A DNA stretch of 59,809 nt, taken from positions 1 to 59,809 of the forward strand of contig JAFZYE010000054.1 of NCBI GenBank assembly GCA_017616445.1. Direction: 5' to 3'. The stretch's first letter is position 1, and every line of letters begins with the position of its first letter. The notes under the pieces were generated by a model. The model had not been told where the DNA came from. It saw only the letters and a program-made list of their open reading frames with translations, and searched no databases. Made by a program: the position numbers and the translations under genes. The DNA comes from Bacteroidaceae bacterium (GTDB taxonomy: Bacteria; Bacteroidota; Bacteroidia; Bacteroidales; Bacteroidaceae). Shown here piece after piece: positions 7,258-15,355 of this stretch.

Positions 7258-9285
7258 ATGAAAGCAAAACAGATTTTAGCAGTAATGGTAACTTCTATTA
7301 CATTATGCGGATGCCAGCAGCAGCTGGGCATGGGTATTAAGCTGGAGAATATGAATGATTCTGTGGCTCCAGGTACAGACTTCTATGAGTATGCTTGCGG
7401 TGGGTGGAGAAAGAACAATCCGCTCAAGCCTGAGTATCCTCGATTCGGTAGTTTCGATGTTGTGGCAGAGCAGAACAGAGAGCAGATAAAAAGTCTCATA
7501 GAGGAACTTGCTAGTCAGAAGAACGAGCAGGGTAGTGTGGCCCAGAAGATAGGTGATCTCTACAGTATGTGGATGGACTCAACCCGTCAGAATAAGGACG
7601 GCTATCAGCCAATTGTGCCTGACATGCAGGCCATCGCCAATCTCGGTTCACGCGAGGAAATCCTCAGTTATATGAATACACAGCAGCTGTATGGTGGACG
7701 TCATATCATCAGTTGCGGTATCGGAGCCGATATGATGAACAGCGAGAACAACCTGGTGGAGATTGGTCAGGGCGGACTTACGCTGGGCAACAAGGACTAC
7801 TATCTGCAGGATGACTCTGCGATGGTGAAGATTCGTGAGGCTTATCGCAAGCATATCGTGAAGATGTTTAAGCTGATAGGTGATTCCGAGGACGTTGCAA
7901 CCCGCAAGATGAATGCTGTGATGGCAATCGAGACACGAATGGCTCAGCATTCAAGAAGCCGCGTAGAACTCCGTGACCCAGCCAGCAACTACCACAAGAT
8001 GGCGTTCTCTGCACTTAAAGCAGATTATCCTGAATACGACTGGGATGAGTTCTTTGAATCTCAGCTCATGACCGATCTCGACTCTTTGTCAGTTGGTCAG
8101 CCAGAAGCAGTGAAGGCAGCTATCGCTATCCTGAACGAGACTCCCGAGCAAGATCTGAAGGACTGGATGCAGTGGCGTCTGCTTGATAGTAATGACAATT
8201 TGCTTGGTGATGAAATCTATGCTGAGTCGTTCGACTTCAGTGGTCGTATCATGTCTGGTACTAAAGAGATGCAACCTCGTTGGAAACGTGCAGTAAATAG
8301 AGTGAATGGTGTGTTGGGTGAAGCTGTAGGTGAGATGTATGTGAAGAAGTACTTCCCAGCAGAGAACAAAGCCCGTATGCAGGAACTCGTGAAGAATCTG
8401 CAGGAGGCGCTGAAGGAGCGTATCGACCAGCAGGAATGGATGAGCGATACCACCAAGATGCGTGCGAAGGAGAAACTCAGTTCGTTCCACGTGAAGATTG
8501 GTTATCCTGACAAGTGGAGAGACTACAGTAAGCTGACAATTGATCCAAAGAACAGTCTGTATGACCAGCTGAAGGCGGTTGCAGAGTGGGCTGCAAGAGA
8601 TTACATTGATCGTAAGTATAAGAAACCTGTTGACCGTGATGAGTGGCACATGACTCCTCAGACGGTGAATGCATATTACAACCCAACCACCAACGAGATA
8701 TGCTTCCCAGCAGGTATCCTTCAGTATCCGTTCTTCGATATGAGTGCCGATGATGCCTTCAACTACGGAGCAATTGGTATGGTCATCGGACACGAGATGA
8801 CACACGGATTCGACGACAAGGGTAGCCAGTTCGACAAAGACGGTAACTTCAACAACTGGTGGGCAGCAGGTGATGCAGAGAAGTTCCAGGAACATACGAA
8901 GGTGATGGTGGACTTCTTCAATCAGATAGAAGTATTGCCAGGCCTGAAGGCAAACGGTGAGTTGACTCAGGGTGAGAATATCGCAGACCACGGAGGTCTG
9001 AAGATTGCATACACTGCATTCAAGAACGCCACGAAGGACCATCCGCTTCCTGTTGTGAATGGTTTCACTCCAGAACAAAGATTCTTCCTTGCCTATGCAG
9101 GTGTGTGGGCACAGAATATCACAGAGGAGAATATTCGTCAGCTCACGACGATGGACCCACACTCATTGGGCGAATGGCGTGTGAATGGAGCACTGCCTCA
9201 GATTGATGCTTGGTACGAAGCATTCAATATCACAGAGAAAGATCCTATGTTTATCCCTAAAGAAAAGCGTGTAAATATTTGGTAG
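7258..9285 (+). CDS. M13-family zinc metallopeptidase, lipoprotein
   Basis: 675 aa. The N-terminus is a lipoprotein signal (hydrophobic run ending LCGC), so the mature enzyme is probably anchored in the envelope. The neprilysin/PepO fold is clear: an N-terminal helical domain starting DFYEYACGGW, the zinc motif HEMTH at residues 512-516, the third zinc ligand Glu573 in GENIADHGG, and a C-terminal segment ending in a W as in M13 enzymes. The family cleaves oligopeptides; in Bacteroidota such enzymes are usually periplasmic or surface endopeptidases used in peptide nutrition. metA follows after one base, but the functional link, if any, is not evident. Confidence 0.95.
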   Translation: MKAKQILAVMVTSITLCGCQQQLGMGIKLENMNDSVAPGTDFYEYACGGWRKNNPLKPEYPRFGSFDVVAEQNREQIKSLIEELASQKNEQGSVAQKIGDLYSMWMDSTRQNKDGYQPIVPDMQAIANLGSREEILSYMNTQQLYGGRHIISCGIGADMMNSENNLVEIGQGGLTLGNKDYYLQDDSAMVKIREAYRKHIVKMFKLIGDSEDVATRKMNAVMAIETRMAQHSRSRVELRDPASNYHKMAFSALKADYPEYDWDEFFESQLMTDLDSLSVGQPEAVKAAIAILNETPEQDLKDWMQWRLLDSNDNLLGDEIYAESFDFSGRIMSGTKEMQPRWKRAVNRVNGVLGEAVGEMYVKKYFPAENKARMQELVKNLQEALKERIDQQEWMSDTTKMRAKEKLSSFHVKIGYPDKWRDYSKLTIDPKNSLYDQLKAVAEWAARDYIDRKYKKPVDRDEWHMTPQTVNAYYNPTTNEICFPAGILQYPFFDMSADDAFNYGAIGMVIGHEMTHGFDDKGSQFDKDGNFNNWWAAGDAEKFQEHTKVMVDFFNQIEVLPGLKANGELTQGENIADHGGLKIAYTAFKNATKDHPLPVVNGFTPEQRFFLAYAGVWAQNITEENIRQLTTMDPHSLGEWRVNGALPQIDAWYEAFNITEKDPMFIPKEKRVNIW

Positions 9286-9286
9286 A

Positions 9287-10210
9287 ATGCCATTAAATCT
9301 TCCTGACAGACTTCCGGCAATTGAATTGCTGAAACGCGAGAATATCTTTGTTATGGACACCACGCGTGCCCATAACCAGGATATTCGTCCGTTGAAGATT
9401 GCAATTCTGAACTTGATGCCGATAAAAATAACGACCGAGACGGACTTCGTGCGCATCCTTTCGAACACACCGTTGCAGATCGAGATAGAGTTCATGAAAA
9501 TCAAGAGTCACACATCGAAGAATGCTCCTGTGGAACACATGCAGGCATTCTATCATGACTTCGACGACATGAAACACAACAAATACGATGGATTCATCAT
9601 TACTGGTGCTCCGCTCGAGCAGATGGAGTACGAGGAGGTGTCGTATTGGAAAGACCTGCAAGAGGTGATGGATTGGGCGCATAGCAACGTCACGTCTACT
9701 TTGTATATTTGCTGGGCTGCATTCGCAGGACTTTACCATTTCTATGGAATCCAGAAGCAGCCGACCCCAGAGAAAGTGTTTGGCGTGTTCCGCCATCATC
9801 CCCTCGACAGCACCCTGCCTATCTTCCGCGGATTCGACGATGAGTTCTTCGTTCCTCATAGCCGGCATATCACCTTACCTAAGGAGGAGATAGAGGCGAC
9901 AGCGGGACTGAGAATCATATCGATGGGTGAGGGAGAGGCCGGTGTACATATCGTGATGGCTCGAAACGGACGCGATTTCTTCATCACGGGTCACTCCGAG
10001 TATGCTCCGCTCACACTCGATGGAGAGTACCGGCGCGATCTCTCGAAGGGCTTACCTATCCAGATGCCGAAGAACTACTACAAGGACGATAATCCCGACA
10101 ACCCTCCGTTGGTTACGTGGCGTTCGACGGCTAACCTCTTGTTCACCAACTGGTTGAACTACTACGTATATCAGGAAACTCCATACAACATCGAAGAGAT
10201 TCATGACTAA
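9287..10210 (+). CDS. metA: Homoserine O-acyltransferase MetA, probably acetyl-CoA-using
   Basis: 307 aa, normal family length. It activates L-homoserine for methionine synthesis. Catalytic Cys142 lies in ICWAAFAGLY; His236 and Glu238 in GHSEYAP complete the site. Residue 111 is Glu (GAPLEQME). Work on MetA enzymes showed that Glu at this position favours acetyl-CoA and Gly favours succinyl-CoA, so this copy is more likely a homoserine O-acetyltransferase despite the usual annotation as a succinyltransferase. It begins one base after the peptidase stop and overlaps the U32 gene by eight bases, so the three are likely cotranscribed. Confidence 0.95.
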   Translation: MPLNLPDRLPAIELLKRENIFVMDTTRAHNQDIRPLKIAILNLMPIKITTETDFVRILSNTPLQIEIEFMKIKSHTSKNAPVEHMQAFYHDFDDMKHNKYDGFIITGAPLEQMEYEEVSYWKDLQEVMDWAHSNVTSTLYICWAAFAGLYHFYGIQKQPTPEKVFGVFRHHPLDSTLPIFRGFDDEFFVPHSRHITLPKEEIEATAGLRIISMGEGEAGVHIVMARNGRDFFITGHSEYAPLTLDGEYRRDLSKGLPIQMPKNYYKDDNPDNPPLVTWRSTANLLFTNWLNYYVYQETPYNIEEIHD

Positions 10211-12083
10211 ACTCGAACTGTTATCCCCTGCACGCAATGCCGACATTGGTATCGAGGCCATCCGCCACGGTGCTGATGCCGTTTATATTGGAGCTCCTAA
10301 GTTTGGGGCACGAGTGGCAGCGGGAAACAGTTTGGACGATATCCGACGATTGGTCGATTATGCCCATCAGTTTGCTGCTAAGGTCTATGTCACCCTCAAC
10401 ACCATTCTGACGGACGACGAACTCAGTGAGGCGGAGCAACTGATCTGGAAACTCTACGAGATACATGTGGATGCCCTGTTGGTGCAGGATGTGGGTTTGC
10501 TGAAACTCAACCTGCCGCCCATTCCGTTGCATGCAAGCACACAGATGGACAATCGCACGATTGAGAAGGTACAGACCCTCCAGCGTTACGGGTTCCGTCA
10601 GGTGGTCTTGGCGCGTGAGCTGTCTTTGGATGAGATTCGAGCCATTCATGAAGCTTGTCCCGATGTGGCCCTCGAGGTGTTCGTTCATGGTGCCTTGTGT
10701 GTCTCTCTCAGCGGACAATGTTACGCCAGCGAGTGCCTGTTCGGACGGAGTGCCAATCGTGGGGCTTGTGCACAGGTGTGCCGCATGGAGTTCGACCTGA
10801 TCCGTTCCTATCAGAAAGGAGGAAAACCTGTTGAACAGGTATTGATGCAGAAGAAACATCTGCTGTCGCTGAAGGACATGTGTCAGATCAATTCCCTTCA
10901 GAAACTGGTTGAGGCTGGTGCCTGTTCGTTCAAGATAGAAGGCCGTCTCAAAGATATGTCCTACGTGAAGAACGTGACGGCTGCCTATAGCGAGGCACTC
11001 AATCAGATTGTGAGGTCGCAACCCGACCGATACGAGCGTGCTTCGAATGGGGTAGTGGAACTGAGGTTCCGTCCCGATGTCAGCAAGAGTTTCAATCGTG
11101 GCTTCACCAGCTATTTCCTCTTTGGACGCAACGACCGCATTTTCTCGTTCGACACCCCCAAGGCGATGGGCGAGGAGGTCGGAACGGTGAAAGAGATACA
11201 TCAGAACTGTTTCACCGTAGCAGGCTTGAAACCCTTTGCCAACGGAGACGGACTCTGTTTCGTCGACCCGAAGGGTAAGTTGTTTGGCTTCCGTCTAAAC
11301 AAAGTGGAGAACGGACGGCTCTATCCGTTAGAGATGCCGCATAACCTCATGCCGAAGACCCGTCTCTATCGCAATTACGACAAACGGTTCGAGGATGCAC
11401 TCCAGCATGAGAGTGCTGAACGCTATATCCCTGTTGACATCACGATGGAGCAGACTCCCGATGGATTCCATTTCGTCATGACCGACGATTATGGGCTGAT
11501 GCGGACACTCGATGTGGAGTTCGAGAAACAACTGGCTCGTACCCCGCAACACGAAAACATCCGCCTCCAGTTCTCCAAGATGGGAGGCACCATCTATCGT
11601 CTCCGTACCCTCAACATCAACTATTCCAACAATTGGTTCATCCCTTCATCACGTCTGAGCGAATGGAGGAGAGAACTGACAAAAAAGCAGACCCACAAGA
11701 CCCCCTCCCCGCTCCCCCTGAATGGGGAGAGTTATTACCAAAGGGTATCAACATCTTGTGGTAACTACTCCCCTCACTTACAGGGAGGGGTTGGGGGTGG
11801 GTCTTCTTTCTTATTGAACGTCCTCAACCACTCCGCCAAGCAGTTCTACGAAGAACAAGGAGTGACGGTAGGGGAGTGGGCGTACGAGAAAAGTCATCCG
11901 AGCGGAGTGCCCGTCATGTTCTGCAAGCATTGCATCCGCTACTCCCTTGGTTGGTGCCCTAAATTCTCCTCCAATTCGGGGGAAGTTAGAGAGGGGCTCT
12001 TCCTCCAACTGGCGAACGGAACCCGTTTCCGTCTTGAATTCGATTGTAAGGCCTGTATGATGAAAGTGATAAAAGATGAATAA
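10203..12083 (+). CDS. U32-family protein (TrhP/RlhA type) carrying repeat-derived insertions
   Basis: 626 aa. The U32 signature is present (EVFVHGALCVSLSGQCYAS, then RGACAQVCR), and the N-terminal barrel begins LELLSPARNADIGIEAIRHG. Although called peptidases, well-studied members (TrhP, RlhA) take part in prephenate-dependent hydroxylation of tRNA or rRNA; a similar RNA-modification role is plausible but not shown. The C-terminal domain has a Cys cluster (CKHCIRYSLGWCPK ... DCKACMM). About residues 497-534 are encoded by a GC-rich palindromic repeat (11690-11803) of 38 codons, and a second repeat-like piece sits at about 11965-12000. Both keep the frame, so the protein is presumably functional with loop insertions. 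The gene overlaps metA upstream and the next gene downstream by eight bases each. Confidence 0.9.
   Translation: MTKLELLSPARNADIGIEAIRHGADAVYIGAPKFGARVAAGNSLDDIRRLVDYAHQFAAKVYVTLNTILTDDELSEAEQLIWKLYEIHVDALLVQDVGLLKLNLPPIPLHASTQMDNRTIEKVQTLQRYGFRQVVLARELSLDEIRAIHEACPDVALEVFVHGALCVSLSGQCYASECLFGRSANRGACAQVCRMEFDLIRSYQKGGKPVEQVLMQKKHLLSLKDMCQINSLQKLVEAGACSFKIEGRLKDMSYVKNVTAAYSEALNQIVRSQPDRYERASNGVVELRFRPDVSKSFNRGFTSYFLFGRNDRIFSFDTPKAMGEEVGTVKEIHQNCFTVAGLKPFANGDGLCFVDPKGKLFGFRLNKVENGRLYPLEMPHNLMPKTRLYRNYDKRFEDALQHESAERYIPVDITMEQTPDGFHFVMTDDYGLMRTLDVEFEKQLARTPQHENIRLQFSKMGGTIYRLRTLNINYSNNWFIPSSRLSEWRRELTKKQTHKTPSPLPLNGESYYQRVSTSCGNYSPHLQGGVGGGSSFLLNVLNHSAKQFYEEQGVTVGEWAYEKSHPSGVPVMFCKHCIRYSLGWCPKFSSNSGEVREGLFLQLANGTRFRLEFDCKACMMKVIKDE
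11690..11803. repeat. Palindromic GC-rich element inserted in frame within the U32 gene
   Basis: The ends are inverted: GACCCAC at 11690-11696 and GTGGGTC at 11797-11803, with imperfectly matching C-rich and G-rich arms between. The arms include internal CTCCCC/GGGGAG runs. The length is 114 bp, a multiple of three, and it reads through as low-complexity residues (KTPSPLPLNG ... LQGGVGGGS) unlike the rest of the family. Confidence 0.75.
11965..12000. repeat. Second REP-like segment inside the U32 gene
   Basis: The segment reads, on the minus strand, GAGCCCCTCTCTAACTTCCC and continues into a GAATT-containing loop, the same C-rich style as the other repeats. It encodes FSSNSGEVREG between the conserved GWCPK and LFLQL segments, where family members vary. 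Confidence 0.5.
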
Positions 12084-13044
12084 GCTCATCTACATATTGC
12101 TGCTCGTAACTGCCGTTCTCCCCATCGGGGGTGCGGAGAGTGGGGCTGTTGAGGCTGATGCCTCTTCAGATTCTCTTCTGCTGTTAACCCCTCAGCAAGC
12201 CGACAGCCTTGAGTTCCGTTTGCTCCATCACTACACCAACAACTACAACTTTGTGGTGAAGGCCGATTCGCTGGTGCTCGTTCCTCGCGAGGATGAGCTG
12301 ACCGATACGAGTCGTGTGCGCAAGGACGACCGCATAGCTGTTGCCGATATCCGTGAGCTCGATACCATCTGGATCAAGGTGGCACGCGATCAGTTCACGA
12401 TGGGTTGGATTACCGAAGACGAACTCCTCAAGGGAGTGGTGCCCGACGACCCTATCTCGCAGGTCATAGACACCCTCACCGTGAGCCGCTCCATCTGGAT
12501 GAGCATCCTCATCGTGTTGGGAGTTATTGGCTTCTTCCTCAAGCGCAGGGGACTGCACAAACTGCAGATTTTCCGCTACGACGAGATGGACAGCTTCTAT
12601 CCCACGCTCCTGCTCATCCTCGTCGCTTCGCTGGCATGTCTGTATTCCAGCATACAGAAGTTTACGCCTGAGTTCTGGCAGGAATACTACTTCCATCCTA
12701 CACTCAATCCTCTCATTCTGCCAGTCGTGATGGCCGTGTTGGTCACACTCATGTGGACCGTCATCATTGTCTTCATCGCCATGTTGGTCGATGTCTATCA
12801 CCATCTCGACTTTTTCCGCGGCCTCATGTACGTGCTCGAGATGATGGGTGTATCCATGTTGTCCTATCTTGTCATCTCGTGGACCACCACCTTCTACGTG
12901 GGCTACGTCCTGCTTGCCATCTACATCATCGTCCTCCTATGGATCTATTATAAATATATAAGGTGTCGCTACATCTGTGGCAACTGCGGACGGAGCATCC
13001 GCCAGAAAGGCACTTGCCCCCATTGTGGAAAAATAAACTCTTAA
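12076..13044 (+). CDS. Membrane protein with SH3-like region and C-terminal zinc ribbon
   Basis: 322 aa. An N-terminal signal or membrane segment (LIYILLLVTAVLP) is followed by an extracytoplasmic region of about 130 aa. Within it, DTIWIKVARDQFTMGWITED resembles a bacterial SH3 unit. About five membrane helices follow (residues 135-295). The C-terminus is a zinc ribbon, CGNCGRSIRQKGTCPHCGK. No enzyme motif is seen. The eight-base overlap with the U32 gene suggests coupling. Bases 12118-12152 near the signal-peptide junction look like another GC-rich repeat (LPIGGAESGAVEA). It shares the zinc-ribbon-plus-membrane theme with two genes 3 kb downstream. Function unknown. Confidence 0.8.
   Translation: MNKLIYILLLVTAVLPIGGAESGAVEADASSDSLLLLTPQQADSLEFRLLHHYTNNYNFVVKADSLVLVPREDELTDTSRVRKDDRIAVADIRELDTIWIKVARDQFTMGWITEDELLKGVVPDDPISQVIDTLTVSRSIWMSILIVLGVIGFFLKRRGLHKLQIFRYDEMDSFYPTLLLILVASLACLYSSIQKFTPEFWQEYYFHPTLNPLILPVVMAVLVTLMWTVIIVFIAMLVDVYHHLDFFRGLMYVLEMMGVSMLSYLVISWTTTFYVGYVLLAIYIIVLLWIYYKYIRCRYICGNCGRSIRQKGTCPHCGKINS
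12118..12152. repeat. REP-like segment at the signal-peptide junction
   Basis: CTCCCCATCGGGGGTGCGGA followed by GAGTGGGGCT has the same palindromic C-run/G-run structure as the neighbouring elements and encodes residues about 15-26 of the zinc-ribbon membrane protein. Confidence 0.45.
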
Positions 13045-13084
13045 TCCTTGAACTCTTGAACCCTTGAACTCTTGAACTTTTAAA
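13042..13084. repeat. Tandem CTTGAA(C/A)C repeat
   Basis: Four degenerate copies of CTTGAACTC/CTTGAACCC lie directly after the stop of the zinc-ribbon membrane protein, filling most of the gap to the next gene. Confidence 0.7.
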
Positions 13085-13114
13085 CAATATACAACTCATT
13101 TAAATACCAAACCA

Positions 13115-14089
13115 ATGAAGAAAACAATTCTATTCGCAATGTCATTGATGCTCATGCTTGCATCATGTACAGAAAACAAGTCATTCAAAGTGACAGGTGA
13201 AGCCACCGAAGGTGCCAAGTATGTGTATTACACCTACAACTTCTTCGATGCAGACCCTAAGTTGGACTCCGTAGCAGTAGCAGACGGTAAGTACGTGATT
13301 GAAGGCCAGAACGAAGCTGACCCAGTATTCGTAACAGGTGCGACCGATCAGAATGTACAGTTCTGGTTTGTCAGCGAGCCAGGCGAAATCACCATTTCCA
13401 AGGAAGGACTTCCAGCAGGCACTCCGCTCAACGATGCCATCAAGTCTTTACTTGAGAAAGCAAACAAAGTGGAATCCGAAGAACAGCTTACGGCAGTCAT
13501 CGATAGCTTTATGGTTGCACATCCCAACGACCTTGCAGGTGCATTCTGTCTCTATATGGTGAGCGATTTCATCGGCTATACAAAGCTTCAGCAGCATCTC
13601 GATGCCTGTGGCGATGTCGTCAAGGATGCCATCCTGAAGGTCATTCCGAAGGAGAAGTTCGAGCAGTTAGCCAAGACAGCAGAAGGACAGACGTTCGTAG
13701 ACTTCGAGGCCGAGTACGAAGGACAGGTACAGCGCCTCTCCGACTATGTAGGCAAAGGCAAGTATGTGCTTGTTGACTTCTGGGCAAGCTGGTGCGGACC
13801 ATGCCGTGCTGAGATACCGACTCTCATCGAACTCTACGACAAGTATGCAGGCGACAACTTTGAAGTGTTAGGAGTAGCTACATGGGATCAGCCTGAAGAC
13901 ACCAAGCAGGCAATGGAAGAGCTCGGCATCAAGTACCCGCAGATCATGAATGCACAGCAAGCAGGCTCAGATGCCTACAACATCAAAGGCATTCCTGAGA
14001 TTATACTCTTCGCACCCGACGGAACCATCGTAAAACGTGGACTCCGTGGCCAAGAAATGGTGAAAGCAGTTGAGGAAGCATTGAGTTAA
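13115..14089 (+). CDS. TlpA-like thiol:disulfide lipoprotein (DUF4369-type N-domain)
   Basis: 324 aa. The lipoprotein signal ends LASC (Cys18). An N-terminal beta-rich domain (residues about 25-120) resembles DUF4369. The C-terminal 130 residues form a TlpA/ResA thioredoxin domain with the active site WCGPC at Cys227 and Cys230 and the cis-Pro segment GIPEIILF. The family acts outside the cytoplasm, usually reducing disulfides, for example in cytochrome c or surface protein maturation. The specific partner is unknown. It is the first of five CXXC thioredoxin-fold proteins between here and 29.3 kb. Confidence 0.92.
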   Translation: MKKTILFAMSLMLMLASCTENKSFKVTGEATEGAKYVYYTYNFFDADPKLDSVAVADGKYVIEGQNEADPVFVTGATDQNVQFWFVSEPGEITISKEGLPAGTPLNDAIKSLLEKANKVESEEQLTAVIDSFMVAHPNDLAGAFCLYMVSDFIGYTKLQQHLDACGDVVKDAILKVIPKEKFEQLAKTAEGQTFVDFEAEYEGQVQRLSDYVGKGKYVLVDFWASWCGPCRAEIPTLIELYDKYAGDNFEVLGVATWDQPEDTKQAMEELGIKYPQIMNAQQAGSDAYNIKGIPEIILFAPDGTIVKRGLRGQEMVKAVEEALS

Positions 14090-14106
14090 CCGACCACTCA
14101 CATTAT

Positions 14107-14154
14107 AACTCCTCCCCTGAGACAGGGGAGGGGGACCGCTTGCGGTGGAGGAGT
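14107..14154. repeat. GC-rich palindromic repeat after the TlpA gene
   Basis: Nested hairpins: outer ACTCCTCC (14108-14115) with GGAGGAGT (14147-14154), and inside it CTCCCCTG (14112-14119) with CAGGGGAG (14123-14130), plus ACCGC/GCGGT (14134-14145). It may also act as a 3' end for the TlpA gene, as a T-rich stretch begins near 14169. Confidence 0.75.
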
Positions 14155-14188
14155 ATGATAATAAGAAATTTTTTTGTAAAAATTCATT

Positions 14189-14453
14189 TTTGCCTACATG
14201 CCTACATACATAAGTGCAAAAAACCTTAGTGCAGGTATCTGTGATGATGAATTTGACTTGGGCTGAGCCTACACAAAGCCTACATAAAGCCTACATTCTT
14301 CCTACATTAAACATACATTCTTTCTAATGGCTAAGTATGCCTTTGGTATGTATACTTTATGTAGGCTTTATGTAGGCTTTATGTAGGCTGAAAACTTTGC
14401 AACTCTCAGTAACGTAATTAGATACGGCGATTTTATGTAGGCATGTAGGCAAA
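14189..14453. repeat. 265-bp nested palindromic element built of TGTAGGC heptamers
   Basis: The ends are perfect 20-bp inverted repeats (14189-14208 and 14434-14453). Inside, 14266-14298 and 14357-14389 form a further imperfect inverted repeat of about 33 bp. GCCTACA occurs five times in the left half and TGTAGGC five times in the right half. Three of the right-half copies are spaced exactly 11 bp apart (14360, 14371, 14382). No ORF explains it. It could be a miniature mobile element, an iteron-like protein-binding array or a structured transcript. Confidence 0.8.
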
Positions 14454-15310
14454 TCCAAAATTTTCAAGGAACTTTTTTCTTTTTTTCCTAGAACGCAGAA
14501 GCTTTTTTCCTTGATTACAGAAGCTACGTTCCTTGATCCAATATTAATGCTAACGTGCCGCATGGTGTTTTTGAACGAAGTGACAGTTTTTTAATTTTGA
14601 AGATGTTGACATCCCTAGATGGATGAAGTGGATGCAAGTTTTGTCTGGGAGTTCACTCACAAGAAAAAAGATGCAGACGCTACATCAAGGACATAAGTCC
14701 CAACATCTACAAAATCTGTGTTTATTGTTTTTTTCTCCGTAGAGCATTTATTATTTTTGTCCGCAGGCTTTTTTATTTCTGTGCAATCTGTGCCATCTGT
14801 GTGACCTAATAGTATTCAGGCTGAATACGAAGTGTATGCAGGCTTGATACACTTTGTATGTAGGCTTAATACTCCTGCAAAGAAAATCCGTGTCACGTCC
14901 GAGAGGTGCTTTTGTAAACCTTAGGGTTTGCACTTGTTAACCCTAGGCTTTGCAATTGCTAACCTTAGGGTTCGCAAATCTAACCCCTTAGCCCTGCCTT
15001 CATCATCTCTTCATTTGCATTGCAAAGTTATAAAAACACTTCATAGACGTTTGTCTGTAAGCGGATTTCAGTGATTAGGGATTGCACCATATATATAAGT
15101 GCAATCCCTGAATCCAAGTCCTCCATACGCATTTCTTTCTTGTTTCTCTTGCTCGGAACTCACGCATCGCTTACTCGGAGCAAACCACACGTCTGATCCG
15201 AGCAACACGGCCTTTTACTATGAGTAACACGGCTTATTACTAATCAAGCTTAAATCATGGTGTTAAACCTAATACTTGATTCTCATTTTACATTTTTTTG
15301 CATTTTCTTT
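14454..15310. other. Gene-free stretch with several minor repeats
   Basis: No credible gene is seen. Contents: a 22-bp sequence at 14551-14572 that recurs with one mismatch at 59617-59638; further TGCAGGC/TGTAGGC units near 14836 and 14859; about 3.5 copies of a 22-23-bp unit (TAACCTTAGGGTTTGCA-like) at 14914-14990; a perfect 11-bp hairpin, AGGGATTGCAC at 15077-15087 with GTGCAATCCCT at 15099-15109; and two direct copies of a GAGCAACACGGCCTTTTAC-like sequence at about 15200-15243. A CAAAGTTA at about 15022 would be a minus-strand -7 box, but no -33 box or gene goes with it. Confidence 0.6.
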
Positions 15311-15319
15311 ACAAAATGT

Positions 15320-15350
15320 TTTGTAGTTTCAAATAAACGTTGTATATTTG
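15320..15350 (+). promoter_or_regulatory. Consensus Bacteroidota promoter driving the predicted RNA
   Basis: TTTG at 15320-15323 and TATATTTG at 15343-15350 have a 19-base spacer, an excellent match to TTTG-N19/21-TAnnTTTG. Transcription should begin near 15356. Confidence 0.85.
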
Positions 15351-15355
15351 CAACC

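Noticed and set aside
8089-9162. Minus-strand open frame opposite the M13 peptidase gene
   Set aside because: The + strand frame has clear zinc-site motifs; the opposite frame has none and unnatural composition.
14751-14933. 60-codon minus-strand open frame in the repeat-rich gap
   Set aside because: No convincing promoter, and it crosses repeats; no recognisable protein.
14914-14990. Telomere-like TTAGGG repeats
   Set aside because: The resemblance is by chance; the unit is 22-23 bases and the sequence is internal to a bacterial chromosome.
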